Below, piece by piece: positions 1-6,354 of a stretch of 45,003 bases of DNA (its first letter is position 1; every line of letters starts with the position of its first letter). The stretch covers positions 1-45,003 of the forward strand of contig MTEI01000020.1 in the NCBI GenBank assembly GCA_002083775.1, in the 5' to 3' direction. The DNA is from Rhodoferax ferrireducens. Lineage in GTDB: Bacteria > Pseudomonadota > Gammaproteobacteria > Burkholderiales > Burkholderiaceae_C. The translations under genes and the position numbers were made by a program. Under the pieces are notes generated by a model, which saw nothing but the letters and a program-made list of their open reading frames with translations, was not told where the DNA came from and ran no database searches.

Positions 1-38
1 CAAAGCCAAGCCAGCTTAACCTCAAAACACACAGACCA

Positions 39-61
39 ACGGGGGCTTCGGCTCCCGTTTT
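39..61 (+). terminator. Rho-independent terminator
   Basis: An 8-bp stem (ACGGGGGC pairing with GCTCCCGT, one G-T wobble) closes on a TTCG tetraloop and is followed by TTTT. It probably ends a transcript that begins left of the window. Confidence 0.6.
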
Positions 62-75
62 GCATTGTGACCTGT

Positions 76-335
76 GACCGCTTCCAGCCTTTTGTCTTGC
101 CCAAGCACGCCATACAGCGCATTGCAGCGCCGTACAAAATCGAGCGCGAAATCAAAGGCTTCTCGGTTGAAGACCGGCACGCCGCCAGGCAGTCCAGTGC
201 AAAGCCACTGTGCAAGGATCTGCATGACTGGTTGACCCATGGGCTTATCTCAAAGACGTGTTGACGAGACTGCCTGGCCACATGAACAGCCGCATCGAGG
301 AATTGCTGCCACACCGCTGGCAACCGCAATCCTGA
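76..335 (+). pseudogene. IS66-family transposase (TnpC) remnant, C-terminal part with internal deletion
   Basis: Two blocks in different frames resemble the C-terminal half of IS66 transposases. Block one (about 103-230) reads AIQRIAAPYKIEREIKGFS and runs to DLHDWL, as in the family segment before the last catalytic region. Block two (246-335) reads YLKDVLTRLPGHMNSRIEELL and then HRWQPQS-stop, which is the family's usual carboxyl end. The segment between them, with the last catalytic Glu region, is missing and the frame changes, so this is a dead fragment. Just after the stop, GGCACGG and CCGTGCC (about 341-362) form a hairpin like those near IS66 ends. A minus-strand frame over the same bases is judged a shadow. 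The family call comes from remembered motifs, not a search. Confidence 0.7.
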
Positions 336-493
336 ATGGGCGGCACGGTCAAGGTGCCGTGCCTAGACGCTTACGAAACAGGATCTCGTCGCTATCAAGG
401 TTGCACCTGCACACGGCCAGCGGGACGAACGGCAGGTGTTTAGCGCACAAACAAAAGCTAGTCAGTAAGCTAGGCAGCGAGCGTACCCATCAG

Positions 494-1192
494 TCAGGAA
501 TTGAGGGATTCCGGTTCGGTTCGGCGAAGTTTCAGACCAACCAGCCCGAGGCCGATGAGCAGCATCGCCCAGGTTTCCGGCTCCGGTACGAGCGCGACAT
601 TGCCGGTATAAAACTGGCCAAAATACTCGTCTTCGATATCGCCGGTAGTCTCGCGGATTTCCATACGATCGAACGCAGTGTCAGACCAGACGCCGACAAA
701 GCTCGCCACTTCGTCGGGCGCGTTGAAAGTAAATGCGCTCACGAAGGTGCCGTTGTTCTTTAGCGTGACTGTAAATACCGAATCCTTGGAAGGATAGTAA
801 GCGTTGTTCGCATAAGGGCTCGATGTACTCCCGGAACCGGGTTCAGCGAAGTCAAACCCGGCGGCATACACCAGGGATTTAAAGGAAACATCAAGGTTCT
901 CGACGCTGTTGATCGCGATCTCGTTGCCGGGCAACAGTGTGGTCCAGTCATTCTGTGGATATCCGACAAGCCCGCCCACATAGAAATTACGGCCGCTCAC
1001 GTCAGTCAAGGTGACGCTGCCAATTTGAACCGAGGTGTATTGGCCGGGGAGATCCGGCAATGCCCCGGTGGCGGAAGTCGCCCCGGTGGCGGACAAGAAT
1101 GAGGCCTGGTTGCTAAAGATCGCCGAATTCGCTTGGGCGGATAAATGCAGCAAACCGATGGCCATGGTGCAAGCGAGGTGTTTGATGTTCAT
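494..1192 (-). CDS. PEP-CTERM sorting-domain secreted protein (232 aa)
   Basis: A secreted surface or matrix protein of the exosortase system. The chosen start gives an N-terminus MNIKHLACTMAIGLLHLSA, a signal peptide ending near the AQANS residues. A further 24 upstream codons are open but basic and unlike a signal peptide. The C-terminus has the sorting signal VPEPETWAMLLIGLGLVGL followed by KLRR, that is the PEP motif, one membrane segment and a basic end. Exosortases are known to cut such tails after export. The middle (about 35-205) shows no recognised domain. A TAGTCC-N4-GGACTA palindrome lies about 65 bp upstream of the start; no sigma-54 promoter was found here, unlike the paralogues at 6355 and 7067. 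Confidence 0.85.
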   Translation of the reverse strand: MNIKHLACTMAIGLLHLSAQANSAIFSNQASFLSATGATSATGALPDLPGQYTSVQIGSVTLTDVSGRNFYVGGLVGYPQNDWTTLLPGNEIAINSVENLDVSFKSLVYAAGFDFAEPGSGSTSSPYANNAYYPSKDSVFTVTLKNNGTFVSAFTFNAPDEVASFVGVWSDTAFDRMEIRETTGDIEDEYFGQFYTGNVALVPEPETWAMLLIGLGLVGLKLRRTEPESLNS

Positions 1193-1256
1193 GATGATGT
1201 TCTTCGTCAAATCAGCACATTGTCGAAATTTTTTCTTTTTTGGCTTCTCTGAACAA

Positions 1257-1272
1257 TAGTCCATTCGGACTA
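1257..1272. promoter_or_regulatory. Palindromic operator candidate, TAGTCC-ATTC-GGACTA
   Basis: A 16-bp inverted repeat with 6-bp arms, about 65 bp upstream of the PEP-CTERM gene that ends at 494. The same arms recur at 2087, 2148 and 6244, always beside PEP-CTERM or exosortase genes. Read on the strand of the gene, the spacer is GAAT, as at 6244. Confidence 0.65.
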
Positions 1273-1373
1273 TCCGCCCCCAAGGCTGTGCAGCAGTCCA
1301 ATTAGGGATCGACTTAAAGCTACAAAGCAGAACGACAGCTGTAGCCCCCGTTCTTCCATTTGTTCAAATTGTT

Positions 1374-2009
1374 TCAGGAAATCTGTTTGGCTTTGCGACG
1401 ACGAGCAATTGCGCCTATCAAGCCAAGGCCAGCCAACATCATTACGTAGGTTTCTGGTTCCGGTACCGCAGCTGCAACGCTCAAGTTGATGTTGTCTACC
1501 TGCGCATAGACGGAACTGAACTGCAACTTGTTCACACCCTTGAAGTTACTGCCGTAGCTCAGCGTTTGAAAGCTGTTGTAGTTCTGAGGAATGTAAGGAA
1601 TCGAATTGTATTGATGGACGGAGCCACCGTTAGGTAAGTAGCCGTACACGTCGAAATGCGGGTAATTGTTCAGCAACGCGACATCCATGCTGAGCAGATC
1701 AAACACACCACCGTCAACCCTCTCCAGCGTAAAGAAACTGCCGTAGTTGGTGATCACCCCAGAGTACACGGCAGGGGAACCCAACCAATGGGGATTGCTT
1801 GGCGTAAGTGCATAGATCAGTCCGCCGCCGTAACTTGTATAGGGCGAACCAGAACCCGTGGTCAGCGTGAAACCATCCTCAATGTAGGGCTTGGGCACGG
1901 TAACAGTGTGGTTGGTGGTATTGCTTAATAGGCTGTTGAAATCCACCACCACCGCATGGCTTGGCAGAGTAATGGTCAAAAGTAGGGCTGTCAGAGCCAA
2001 GATACGCAT
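1374..2009 (-). CDS. PEP-CTERM sorting-domain secreted protein (211 aa)
   Basis: The N-terminus MRILALTALLLTITLPSHA is a clear signal peptide. The C-terminus carries VPEPETYVMMLAGLGLIGA followed by ARRRK, a full PEP-CTERM sorting signal. The central 170 residues are rich in Gly, Ser, Tyr and Asn, with no domain I can name, and resemble a beta-rich extracellular protein. The region upstream contains two copies of the TAGTCC-N4-GGACTA palindrome (2087 and 2148). The protein differs in its middle from the other three PEP-CTERM proteins here. The likely role is surface or matrix, inferred from the sorting tail alone. Confidence 0.88.
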   Translation of the reverse strand: MRILALTALLLTITLPSHAVVVDFNSLLSNTTNHTVTVPKPYIEDGFTLTTGSGSPYTSYGGGLIYALTPSNPHWLGSPAVYSGVITNYGSFFTLERVDGGVFDLLSMDVALLNNYPHFDVYGYLPNGGSVHQYNSIPYIPQNYNSFQTLSYGSNFKGVNKLQFSSVYAQVDNINLSVAAAVPEPETYVMMLAGLGLIGAIARRRKAKQIS

Positions 2010-2086
2010 GGCAACTTCCTTTGGTGAGATGAAAGAATGAATTTGATCTAGCTCAAATTTTCACAAAAAACGTTCAGGTTTGAAAA

Positions 2087-2102
2087 TAGTCCGAATGGAC
2101 TA
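2087..2102. promoter_or_regulatory. Palindromic operator candidate, TAGTCC-GAAT-GGACTA
   Basis: A perfect 6-bp-arm inverted repeat about 78 bp upstream of the PEP-CTERM start at 2009. It is identical to the site at 6244. Confidence 0.65.
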
Positions 2103-2147
2103 AAGGTTTTGGATTTGCGCAGGCTCCGCCCCCAAACCGACTGCCCC

Positions 2148-2163
2148 TAGTCCAATCGGACTA
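2148..2163. promoter_or_regulatory. Palindromic operator candidate, TAGTCC-AATC-GGACTA
   Basis: A second copy, 61 bp centre to centre from the 2087 site and about 100 bp upstream of the exosortase remnant at 2261. It may serve that divergent gene or act jointly with the 2087 site. Confidence 0.6.
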
Positions 2164-2260
2164 TTGTGGTGCTCAGGCAATGCTGGCACAGTCCAGCCTT
2201 CTTATCAGTACGCTACAGCTTTGCTACCATCTTTGGCTACTGGAAAGTGCACCACACCCC

Positions 2261-2504
2261 ATGACCGCACAGCCTGGCATTCAACCCCCTTAGCCCAGCC
2301 GCTCTCAAGGCGCTGTTGCCTTGGCTGCCTGTCATCATCGGGCTGGCGGTGCTGTATGTGCCCAGCCTGGTTGACCTGTTCAGCGGCATCTGGGCCACAG
2401 ACGAGCAGCTGCACGGCCCCATCGTGCTGGGTATTAGCGTGTGGCTGATTTACCGCAACTGGGGTGCCATGCTGCAGCAAAGCCAGGGCCACCCCGCCGG
2501 ATGA
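2261..2504 (+). pseudogene. Exosortase N-terminal fragment, frameshifted and truncated
   Basis: The translation WLPVIIGLAVLYVPSLVDLF, followed by SGIWATDEQLHGPIVLGIS, matches the opening of exosortases (XrtB-like), membrane proteases that process PEP-CTERM tails. The natural start appears to be the ATG at 2261. It reads MTAQPGIQPP then stop, because a run of five C puts the rest out of frame; removing one C restores MTAQPGIQPLSPAALKALL. After about 70 residues the frame runs into ugd coding sequence at 2491, so the catalytic Cys-Arg-His region is gone. A palindromic operator sits 100 bp upstream. The gene is dead here, so a functional exosortase must be encoded elsewhere if the PEP-CTERM proteins are processed. 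Confidence 0.7.
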
Positions 2505-3558
2505 AGATGGCTCGGCCGACATGCAATACGTGATAGCCGCCGCCCGCAACATTGGCCAGCACATGACCGACTACAAGGTGGTGGTGGACAAGAGCACGGT
2601 GCCGGTGGGCACGGCCGACCGGGTGCGCGCCGCCATTGCCGAAAAGTTGGCCCTGCGCGGGGTTGACACGCCTTTCAGCTTGGTGAGCAACCCCGAGTTT
2701 CTGAAAGAGGGCGCAGCCCTTGAAGACTTCATGCGGCCAGACCGCATCGTGGTGGGCTGTGACGACGAGCAGGCCGCGCACAACATGCGCGCGCTTTACG
2801 CGCCCTTGCAGCGCAACCACGACCGCCTGATCGTGATGGACATCCGCAGTGCCGAGCTGACCAAATACGCCGCCAATGCCATGCTGGCCACGCGTATCAG
2901 TTTCATGAACGAGCTGGCCAACCTGGCAGAAAAGCTGGGCGCAGATATAGAGAGCGTGCGCCGGGGCATTGGCTCAGACCCGCGCATTGGCTATGACTTT
3001 TTGTACGCGGGCGCGGGTTACGGCGGCTCGTGTTTTCCGAAAGATGTGCAGGCGCTGGTGAAAACAGCGCAAGACGACGCGGGCATTTGCCTGAAAGTGC
3101 TCACCGCCGTAGAAGCCGCCAACGACGCGCAAAAGCGCGTGCTGGGCCAAAAGGTGTTGGCGCGCTTTGGCGCAGATTTGACCGGCAAGCACTTTGCGCT
3201 GTGGGGCCTGGCGTTCAAGGCCAACACGGACGACATGCGCAAAGCCACCAGCCGCGACGTGATTGCCGACCTGCTGGCCGCAGGCGCCACCGTGACCGCC
3301 TACGACCCGGTAGCCATGACCGAGGCCAAACACTGCTTCCCCAACGAGCCCCGCCTGACCTATGCCGACAGCCAAAGCGCCGCCCTGGAAGCCGCCGACG
3401 CGCTGGTCATCGTCACCGAATGGCGCGAGTTCCGCAGCCCGGACTTTGCCGCGATCAAGTCCGCCCTGAAAACCCCGGTCATCTTCGACGGCCGCAACCT
3501 GTATGACCCGGCACAGGTGCGCGGGATGGGGTTTGAGTATTTGGCGATTGGGCGGTAA
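2491..3558 (+). pseudogene. ugd: UDP-glucose 6-dehydrogenase, N-terminally truncated
   Basis: The enzyme oxidises UDP-glucose to UDP-glucuronate with NAD, for exopolysaccharide. Homology starts abruptly at [14 protein letters not shown], normally about residue 85, so the Rossmann GxGYVG dinucleotide motif is missing. The rest is intact: [15 protein letters not shown], the Lys of [11 protein letters not shown], the catalytic Cys in [10 protein letters not shown] and the C-terminal NAD/UDP domain ending EYLAIGR. About 355 residues remain of a usual 440. The joint with the exosortase fragment at 2487-2491 points to one deletion. A short open frame joins it to an ATG at 2464, but a protein without the NAD-binding fold should be inactive. 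Two shorter copies of the 3' end follow at 4274 and 5686. Confidence 0.85.
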
Positions 3559-3623
3559 ATCCCACCGGGAGCTCAGGGCAGGGGTGAGGGCTGCCGCTGG
3601 CAGAAAGAATGCTACTGATGATG

Positions 3624-3660
3624 TAGCTACGAGCCCTTTACAAATAAAGGCTAGAAGTTC
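3624..3660. repeat. Dispersed palindromic repeat (AGCCCTTTA/ATAAAGG type)
   Basis: An imperfect palindrome, TAGCTACGAGCCCTTTAC then AAATAAAGGCTAG. It belongs to the family also seen at 4667, 4959, 5834, 6157, 35123, 37246 and 40060. It lies in a longer block (about 3480-3660) repeated at 5690-5870. Confidence 0.6.
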
Positions 3661-3662
3661 TT

Positions 3663-3962
3663 TTAGGCTTGCAGCCTGCCTTGTTCAACTGCCTGGCGAA
3701 GTAGCGCATTCACCCTGGTCTGCCAGCCCTTGCCGCTGGCACGCAAGGCCGCTGCCACGTCGGGATCTACCCGAATAGAGAGCATGGGTCGTACCACGGC
3801 GGCGGCGGGTCTGCCAGGTTTTCGGCGCATCAAAGCAAACTCTGCGTCGCTGACCTCGTGGGTGTCAGGGTCGGCGGCAATGCTGGTGTTGATCTGCGCC
3901 TCTTCCTCTGGCGTGTTCAAAAGGATCTTTCGACCATCACGAAGCGTCAAATGTGTTTGCAT
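3663..3962 (-). CDS. brnA: BrnA-family antitoxin (99 aa)
   Basis: Antitoxin and repressor of the type II BrnTA module. The N-terminal half (MQTHLTLRDGRKILLNTPEE and on) leads to a C-terminal ribbon-helix-helix segment, SIRVDPDVAAALRASGKGWQ then TRVNALLRQAVEQG, which is characteristic of BrnA. The start gives a normal length and overlaps the upstream brnT gene by 26 bp, so the two are translationally coupled. In studied systems BrnA dimers bind the operator and neutralise BrnT. It ends next to a dispersed palindrome, in an interval between two broken ugd copies. Confidence 0.85.
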   Translation of the reverse strand: MQTHLTLRDGRKILLNTPEEEAQINTSIAADPDTHEVSDAEFALMRRKPGRPAAAVVRPMLSIRVDPDVAAALRASGKGWQTRVNALLRQAVEQGRLQA

Positions 3963-4215
3963 AAAGCAGTTTCTCCCGGTTATTGGTTTTGCGCAGGCTG
4001 ATGATTCGCCGGCACTCACCACGGTCAACAAAAGCCACGAAATACAGCCGATCATCCAGCAGCGCCAGGGCGCACTGGCGTGGCTCTCCATAAGTGCGAC
4101 GCGTATCGATCCATATAAGCGCCGCATCCCAATCAAATTCAACCGCCAACGTCAGCGAAACGCCATGCTTTTGGACATTGGCCGCATCTTTGGCGGGATC
4201 AAATTCAATTTTCAT
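3937..4215 (-). CDS. brnT: BrnT-family ribonuclease toxin (92 aa)
   Basis: A RelE-fold mRNA interferase. The opening MKIEFDPAKDAANVQKHGVS is the BrnT signature (F-D-x-x-K-x3-N-x2-KHG-x-S). The C-terminal RRIISLRKTNNREKLLY has the family's R-x-IS-x-R-x8-E pattern with the expected basic and catalytic residues, so the toxin looks intact. ATG at 4213-4215 is chosen because it starts directly at the conserved motif, 10 bp downstream of a strong promoter and operator; longer upstream reading would run through the promoter. It comes first in the toxin-antitoxin operon, as is usual for brnTA. Confidence 0.87.
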   Translation of the reverse strand: MKIEFDPAKDAANVQKHGVSLTLAVEFDWDAALIWIDTRRTYGEPRQCALALLDDRLYFVAFVDRGECRRIISLRKTNNREKLLYANTFDAS

Positions 4216-4222
4216 GACCAAA

Positions 4223-4255
4223 AGTGTATTGACAAGAATAATATTTGTCAATACA
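4223..4255 (-). promoter_or_regulatory. brnTA promoter with overlapping palindromic operator
   Basis: On the minus strand, TTGACA (4246-4251) and TACACT (4223-4228) are 17 bp apart. A perfect 11-bp inverted repeat, TGTATTGACAA (4225-4235) and TTGTCAATACA (4245-4255), covers both elements with a 9-bp spacer. This placement suits autorepression by BrnA. Confidence 0.75.
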
Positions 4256-4273
4256 TAAACTACCCTGGGACAG

Positions 4274-4612
4274 GGCGTGTTTGCGAAAGATGTGCAGTCG
4301 CTGGTGAAAACAGCGCACGACGAGGCGGGCATCTGCCTGAAAGTGCTCACCGCCTACGACCCGGTAGCCATGACCGAAGCCAAACACTGCTTCCCCAACG
4401 AGCCGCGCCTGACCTACGCCGACAACCAGAGCGCAGCGCTGGAAGGCGCAGACACGCTGATCATCGTGACCGAGTGGTGCGAGTTCCGCAGCCCGGACTT
4501 TGAAGCCATCAAGACCAAACTGAAAACCCCAGTCATCTTCGATGGCCGCAACCTGTATGACCCCGCGCTGGTGCGCGGGATGGGGTTTGAGTATTTGGCG
4601 ATTGGGCGGTAA
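4274..4612 (+). pseudogene. ugd: Second ugd 3' fragment with internal deletion
   Basis: It starts inside the motif after the catalytic Cys (FAKDVQSLVKTAHDEAGICL), jumps directly from KVLTA to [18 protein letters not shown] and continues to EYLAIGR-stop. Compared with the copy at 2491 it lacks everything before residue FPKD and about 60 residues between VLTA and YDPV. Sequence identity with the first copy is high but not complete, for example DNQSAALEGADTLI against [14 protein letters not shown], so the duplication is not recent or is from a relative. It is non-functional. Confidence 0.85.
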
Positions 4613-4634
4613 ATCCCGCTGCCATGGATTGCCA

Positions 4635-4730
4635 CGCTGCGCTCGCAATGACGGCTCAACAATTCTGATAGCAGCTAGCCCATATGAATAAAGGGCTAGC
4701 GTCATATTCATGCCTTATTGCAGTTCCCCC
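4635..4730. repeat. 96-bp direct repeat, copy 1
   Basis: It contains a CGCTGCGCTCGCAATG segment, a dispersed palindrome around TAGCCCATATGAATAAAGG and the tail TGCCTTATTGCAGTTCCCCC. A close copy lies at 6125-6220. The bases just upstream (ATTGCCACGCTGCGCTCGCA, 4628-4647) resemble a short element common in proteobacterial intergenic DNA. Confidence 0.75.
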
Positions 4731-4959
4731 GCTTTTGGCAAGTGGGAGGGCGTGATGCTGTCGGCTGACAACAAACGCCAGTTGTGGGTGCCGCCGGGCT
4801 TTTTGTACAACACTACCGATTACTACGCCCCTGAGCATGAGCGCTGCATCGCCTGGAACGACCCCACCTTGGTCATTACCTGGCCAGAACTGCCCGAGCC
4901 CCCCCAAACTGTCAGCCAAAGATGCGGCGGGTATGGCGTTTGCGCCATTGCAAGATTGA
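4731..4959 (+). pseudogene. rfbC: dTDP-4-dehydrorhamnose 3,5-epimerase fragment
   Basis: The translation FGKWEGVMLSADNKRQLWVP, then PGF and FLYNTTDYYAPEHERCIAWN, matches the C-terminal half of RfbC, which makes dTDP-L-rhamnose for surface polysaccharide. Between PGF and FLY about a dozen residues of the family sequence are missing. A run of seven C at about 4898-4905 then shifts the frame: the family tail LSAKDAAG is readable only in the next frame (4909-4959). Both the N-terminal half and frame integrity are lost, so it is a relict of the same polysaccharide locus as ugd. Confidence 0.75.
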
Positions 4960-4996
4960 TAGCTGTTGGCCCTTATAGATAAAGGGCTGTAGGCAC
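4959..4996. repeat. Dispersed palindromic repeat
   Basis: TAGCTGTTGGCCCTTATAGA then TAAAGGGCTGTAGGCAC, a member of the interspersed family. It lies between the rfbC remnant and the antitoxin gene that ends at 5030. Confidence 0.6.
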
Positions 4997-5029
4997 TTTT
5001 CTTTGGAGAATTGTGGGTAAAAGCGGTGG

Positions 5030-5317
5030 TCAGGTCGGACGCACTTCCGCATGAAGATTGACACCCAATGCCCGTACCACTTTCATCACCGTCTCATAAC
5101 GGGGCTTGGCACCGGGGGCAAGCGCTTTGTAAAGGCTTTCCCGCCCCAGGCCAGACTCCTTCGCCAGCTGTGTCATGCCACGCGCACGCGCCACGTTTTT
5201 CACGGCAACAAGGAACGCATCGGGCTCGGGGTCTTCCAGCGCGGCGGTCAGGTAGGCAGCGATGGTGACCTCGTTGTCCAGATAGTCTGCAACGTCAAAT
5301 GGGGTGAAGTTGGCCAT
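5030..5317 (-). CDS. Addiction-module antidote protein, HigA-2-like (95 aa)
   Basis: Antitoxin paired with the toxin just upstream. The sequence FDVADYLDNEVTIAAYLTAA leads into LEDPEPDAFLVAVKNVARAR and a helix-turn-helix, MTQLAKESGLGRESLYKALA, followed by ALGVNLHAEVRP. This is the layout of the putative addiction-module antidote family, where the C-terminal Xre-type domain binds the operator. The start chosen (ATG 5315-5317) lies 4 bp after the toxin stop, with AAGGA inside the toxin's last codons as ribosome site. Toxin-first order fits HigBA/RelE-type modules. It sits between the second and third broken ugd copies. Confidence 0.83.
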   Translation of the reverse strand: MANFTPFDVADYLDNEVTIAAYLTAALEDPEPDAFLVAVKNVARARGMTQLAKESGLGRESLYKALAPGAKPRYETVMKVVRALGVNLHAEVRPT

Positions 5318-5321
5318 GTTG

Positions 5322-5621
5322 TTAGTCCTTTGATAATGTGGTCGCCATGTCGATTGCGCGTTTGATATCTCGCTTTTGTGTCGATTTGTCACCGCCCAAC
5401 AGAAGTAAATAGATCACCTTGGCACGCCGGGTGTAGTAAACCCTGTAACCTGGCCCGTAGTGAATACGCATCTCTGAAACGCCATCGCCGACTGGTTCGC
5501 AGTCGCCAAAGTTGCCTCTAGCAGCGCGGTCAAGACGTAGCGCAATTTGTGCTTTGCCAACCTGATCTTTCAAACCAAGCAGCCAGGCATCAAATTCATC
5601 AGATTTCTGAAAGATATTCAT
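5322..5621 (-). CDS. RelE/ParE-type addiction-module killer protein (99 aa)
   Basis: A type II toxin, probably a ribosome-dependent or free mRNA nuclease. The sequence has FDAWLLGLKDQVGKAQIALR, GNFGDCEPVGDGVSEMRIHY and then GPGYRVYYTRRAKVIYLLLL, GGDKSTQKRDIKRA. These are typical of the killer-protein branch of RelE/HigB, with the conserved G-DG-V-E-R-I---PGYR-Y pattern. The ATG at 5619-5621 is preferred over one 12 codons upstream because the family begins near this point. The gene appears intact, with the antitoxin 4 bp downstream. Confidence 0.83.
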   Translation of the reverse strand: MNIFQKSDEFDAWLLGLKDQVGKAQIALRLDRAARGNFGDCEPVGDGVSEMRIHYGPGYRVYYTRRAKVIYLLLLGGDKSTQKRDIKRAIDMATTLSKD

Positions 5622-5685
5622 GGCGCTAGTGTATTCACTTGGATACGCGATGACCAAGGAATTTTAAGGTAGGCCACACCGAAAC

Positions 5686-5769
5686 CCGGTGGTCTTCGAT
5701 GGCCGCAACCTGTACGACCCGGCCCAGGTGCGCGGGATGGGGTTTGAGTATTTGGCGATTGGGCGGTAA
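5686..5769 (+). pseudogene. ugd: Third ugd 3' fragment
   Basis: Only the last 27 codons remain: [20 protein letters not shown] then EYLAIGR and stop. The bases that follow (about 5770-5870) closely repeat those after the first copy (3559-3660), so the repeat covers the gene end and its intergenic tail. Confidence 0.85.
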
Positions 5770-5833
5770 ATCCCGCCGGGTGCTCAGGGCAGGGGTGAGG
5801 GCTGCCGCTGGTAGAAAGAATGCTACTTATAAT

Positions 5834-5870
5834 ATAGCTACCAGCCCTTTATGCATAAGGTCTAGAGGCA
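5834..5870. repeat. Dispersed palindromic repeat
   Basis: TAGCTACCAGCCCTTTATGC then ATAAGGTCTAGAGGCA, the equivalent of the element at 3624 in the second copy of the ugd-tail repeat. Confidence 0.6.
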
Positions 5871-6024
5871 TATTTCTTATATAAGAGTGTTGGGTGGTGG
5901 AGCGAGTTCCGCATCTTCATTTGATTTGTGGCTTTGCGGTCGTCATGGTGGAAGCCGTGTCTGTTACTCAGCAAAAATCAACAGACAGGTGTTCAAAGGT
6001 GGCTTGCGGTGCGACTGTTCGACC

Positions 6025-6136
6025 TTTTTTGCACGGCTTTGAGCAAGGCCAGGTTTTCATCAGACAACACCCGTGCCATGGCTATGACCGACGGGAACCA
6101 TACGTTGGGCTCGGGGTCTTCCAGCGCTGCGCTCGC
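6025..6136 (-). pseudogene. Possible remnant of a DNA-binding antitoxin or regulator
   Basis: On the minus strand, ALEDPEPNVWFPSVIAMARV is followed by LSDENLALLKAVQKR, then the frame degenerates. The ALEDPEP start resembles the antitoxin at 5030, and the VLSDENLALLKA pattern recalls small winged-helix antitoxin-like regulators. No complete gene remains. The stretch 5770-6355 otherwise holds only repeats, an operator palindrome and a promoter. Confidence 0.35.
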
Positions 6137-6220
6137 AATGGTGGCCCTGCAATTCTGATAGCAGCTAGCCCATAGGAATAAAGGGCTAGCGTCACATTTG
6201 TGCCTTATTGCAGTTCCCCC
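6125..6220. repeat. 96-bp direct repeat, copy 2
   Basis: A close copy of 4635-4730, 1,490 bp away in the same orientation. It includes the palindrome TAGCCCATAGGAATAAAGGG and the tail TGCCTTATTGCAGTTCCCCC. Confidence 0.75.
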
Positions 6221-6243
6221 ACCCTGCTGGGTGGCACATAGAT

Positions 6244-6259
6244 TAGTCCGAATGGACTA
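6244..6259. promoter_or_regulatory. Palindromic operator candidate, TAGTCC-GAAT-GGACTA
   Basis: A perfect 6-bp-arm palindrome, centred about 30 bp upstream of the -24 element at 6281 and about 54 bp upstream of the expected transcription start. This would suit an activator of a sigma-54 promoter, although it is closer than most such sites. Confidence 0.65.
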
Positions 6260-6279
6260 TAGGAGACCCAGTGGAGTTT

Positions 6280-6296
6280 CGGCACACTACGTGCTT
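6280..6296 (+). promoter_or_regulatory. Sigma-54 (-24/-12) promoter
   Basis: CGGCACACTACGTGCTT has GG at 6281-6282 and GC at 6293-6294, the exact 12-bp phase of RpoN promoters. It lies about 60 bp before the PEP-CTERM start at 6355. PEP-CTERM genes in other betaproteobacteria are known to be RpoN-dependent. Confidence 0.7.
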
Positions 6297-6354
6297 GATT
6301 GGTTGTGCTTCGCTATTGTGCTGAAAGCGCTCATCAATTTATGAGGGACCAAAT

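Noticed and set aside
22..240. Minus-strand frame of 72 codons at the left edge
   Set aside because: The plus strand of the same bases matches IS66 transposase, so the minus frame is a shadow.
2043..2056. FNR-box-like TTGAT-CTAG-CTCAA upstream of the PEP-CTERM gene at 1374
   Set aside because: It has one mismatch in a key position and no second site. It is noted but not strong enough for a feature.
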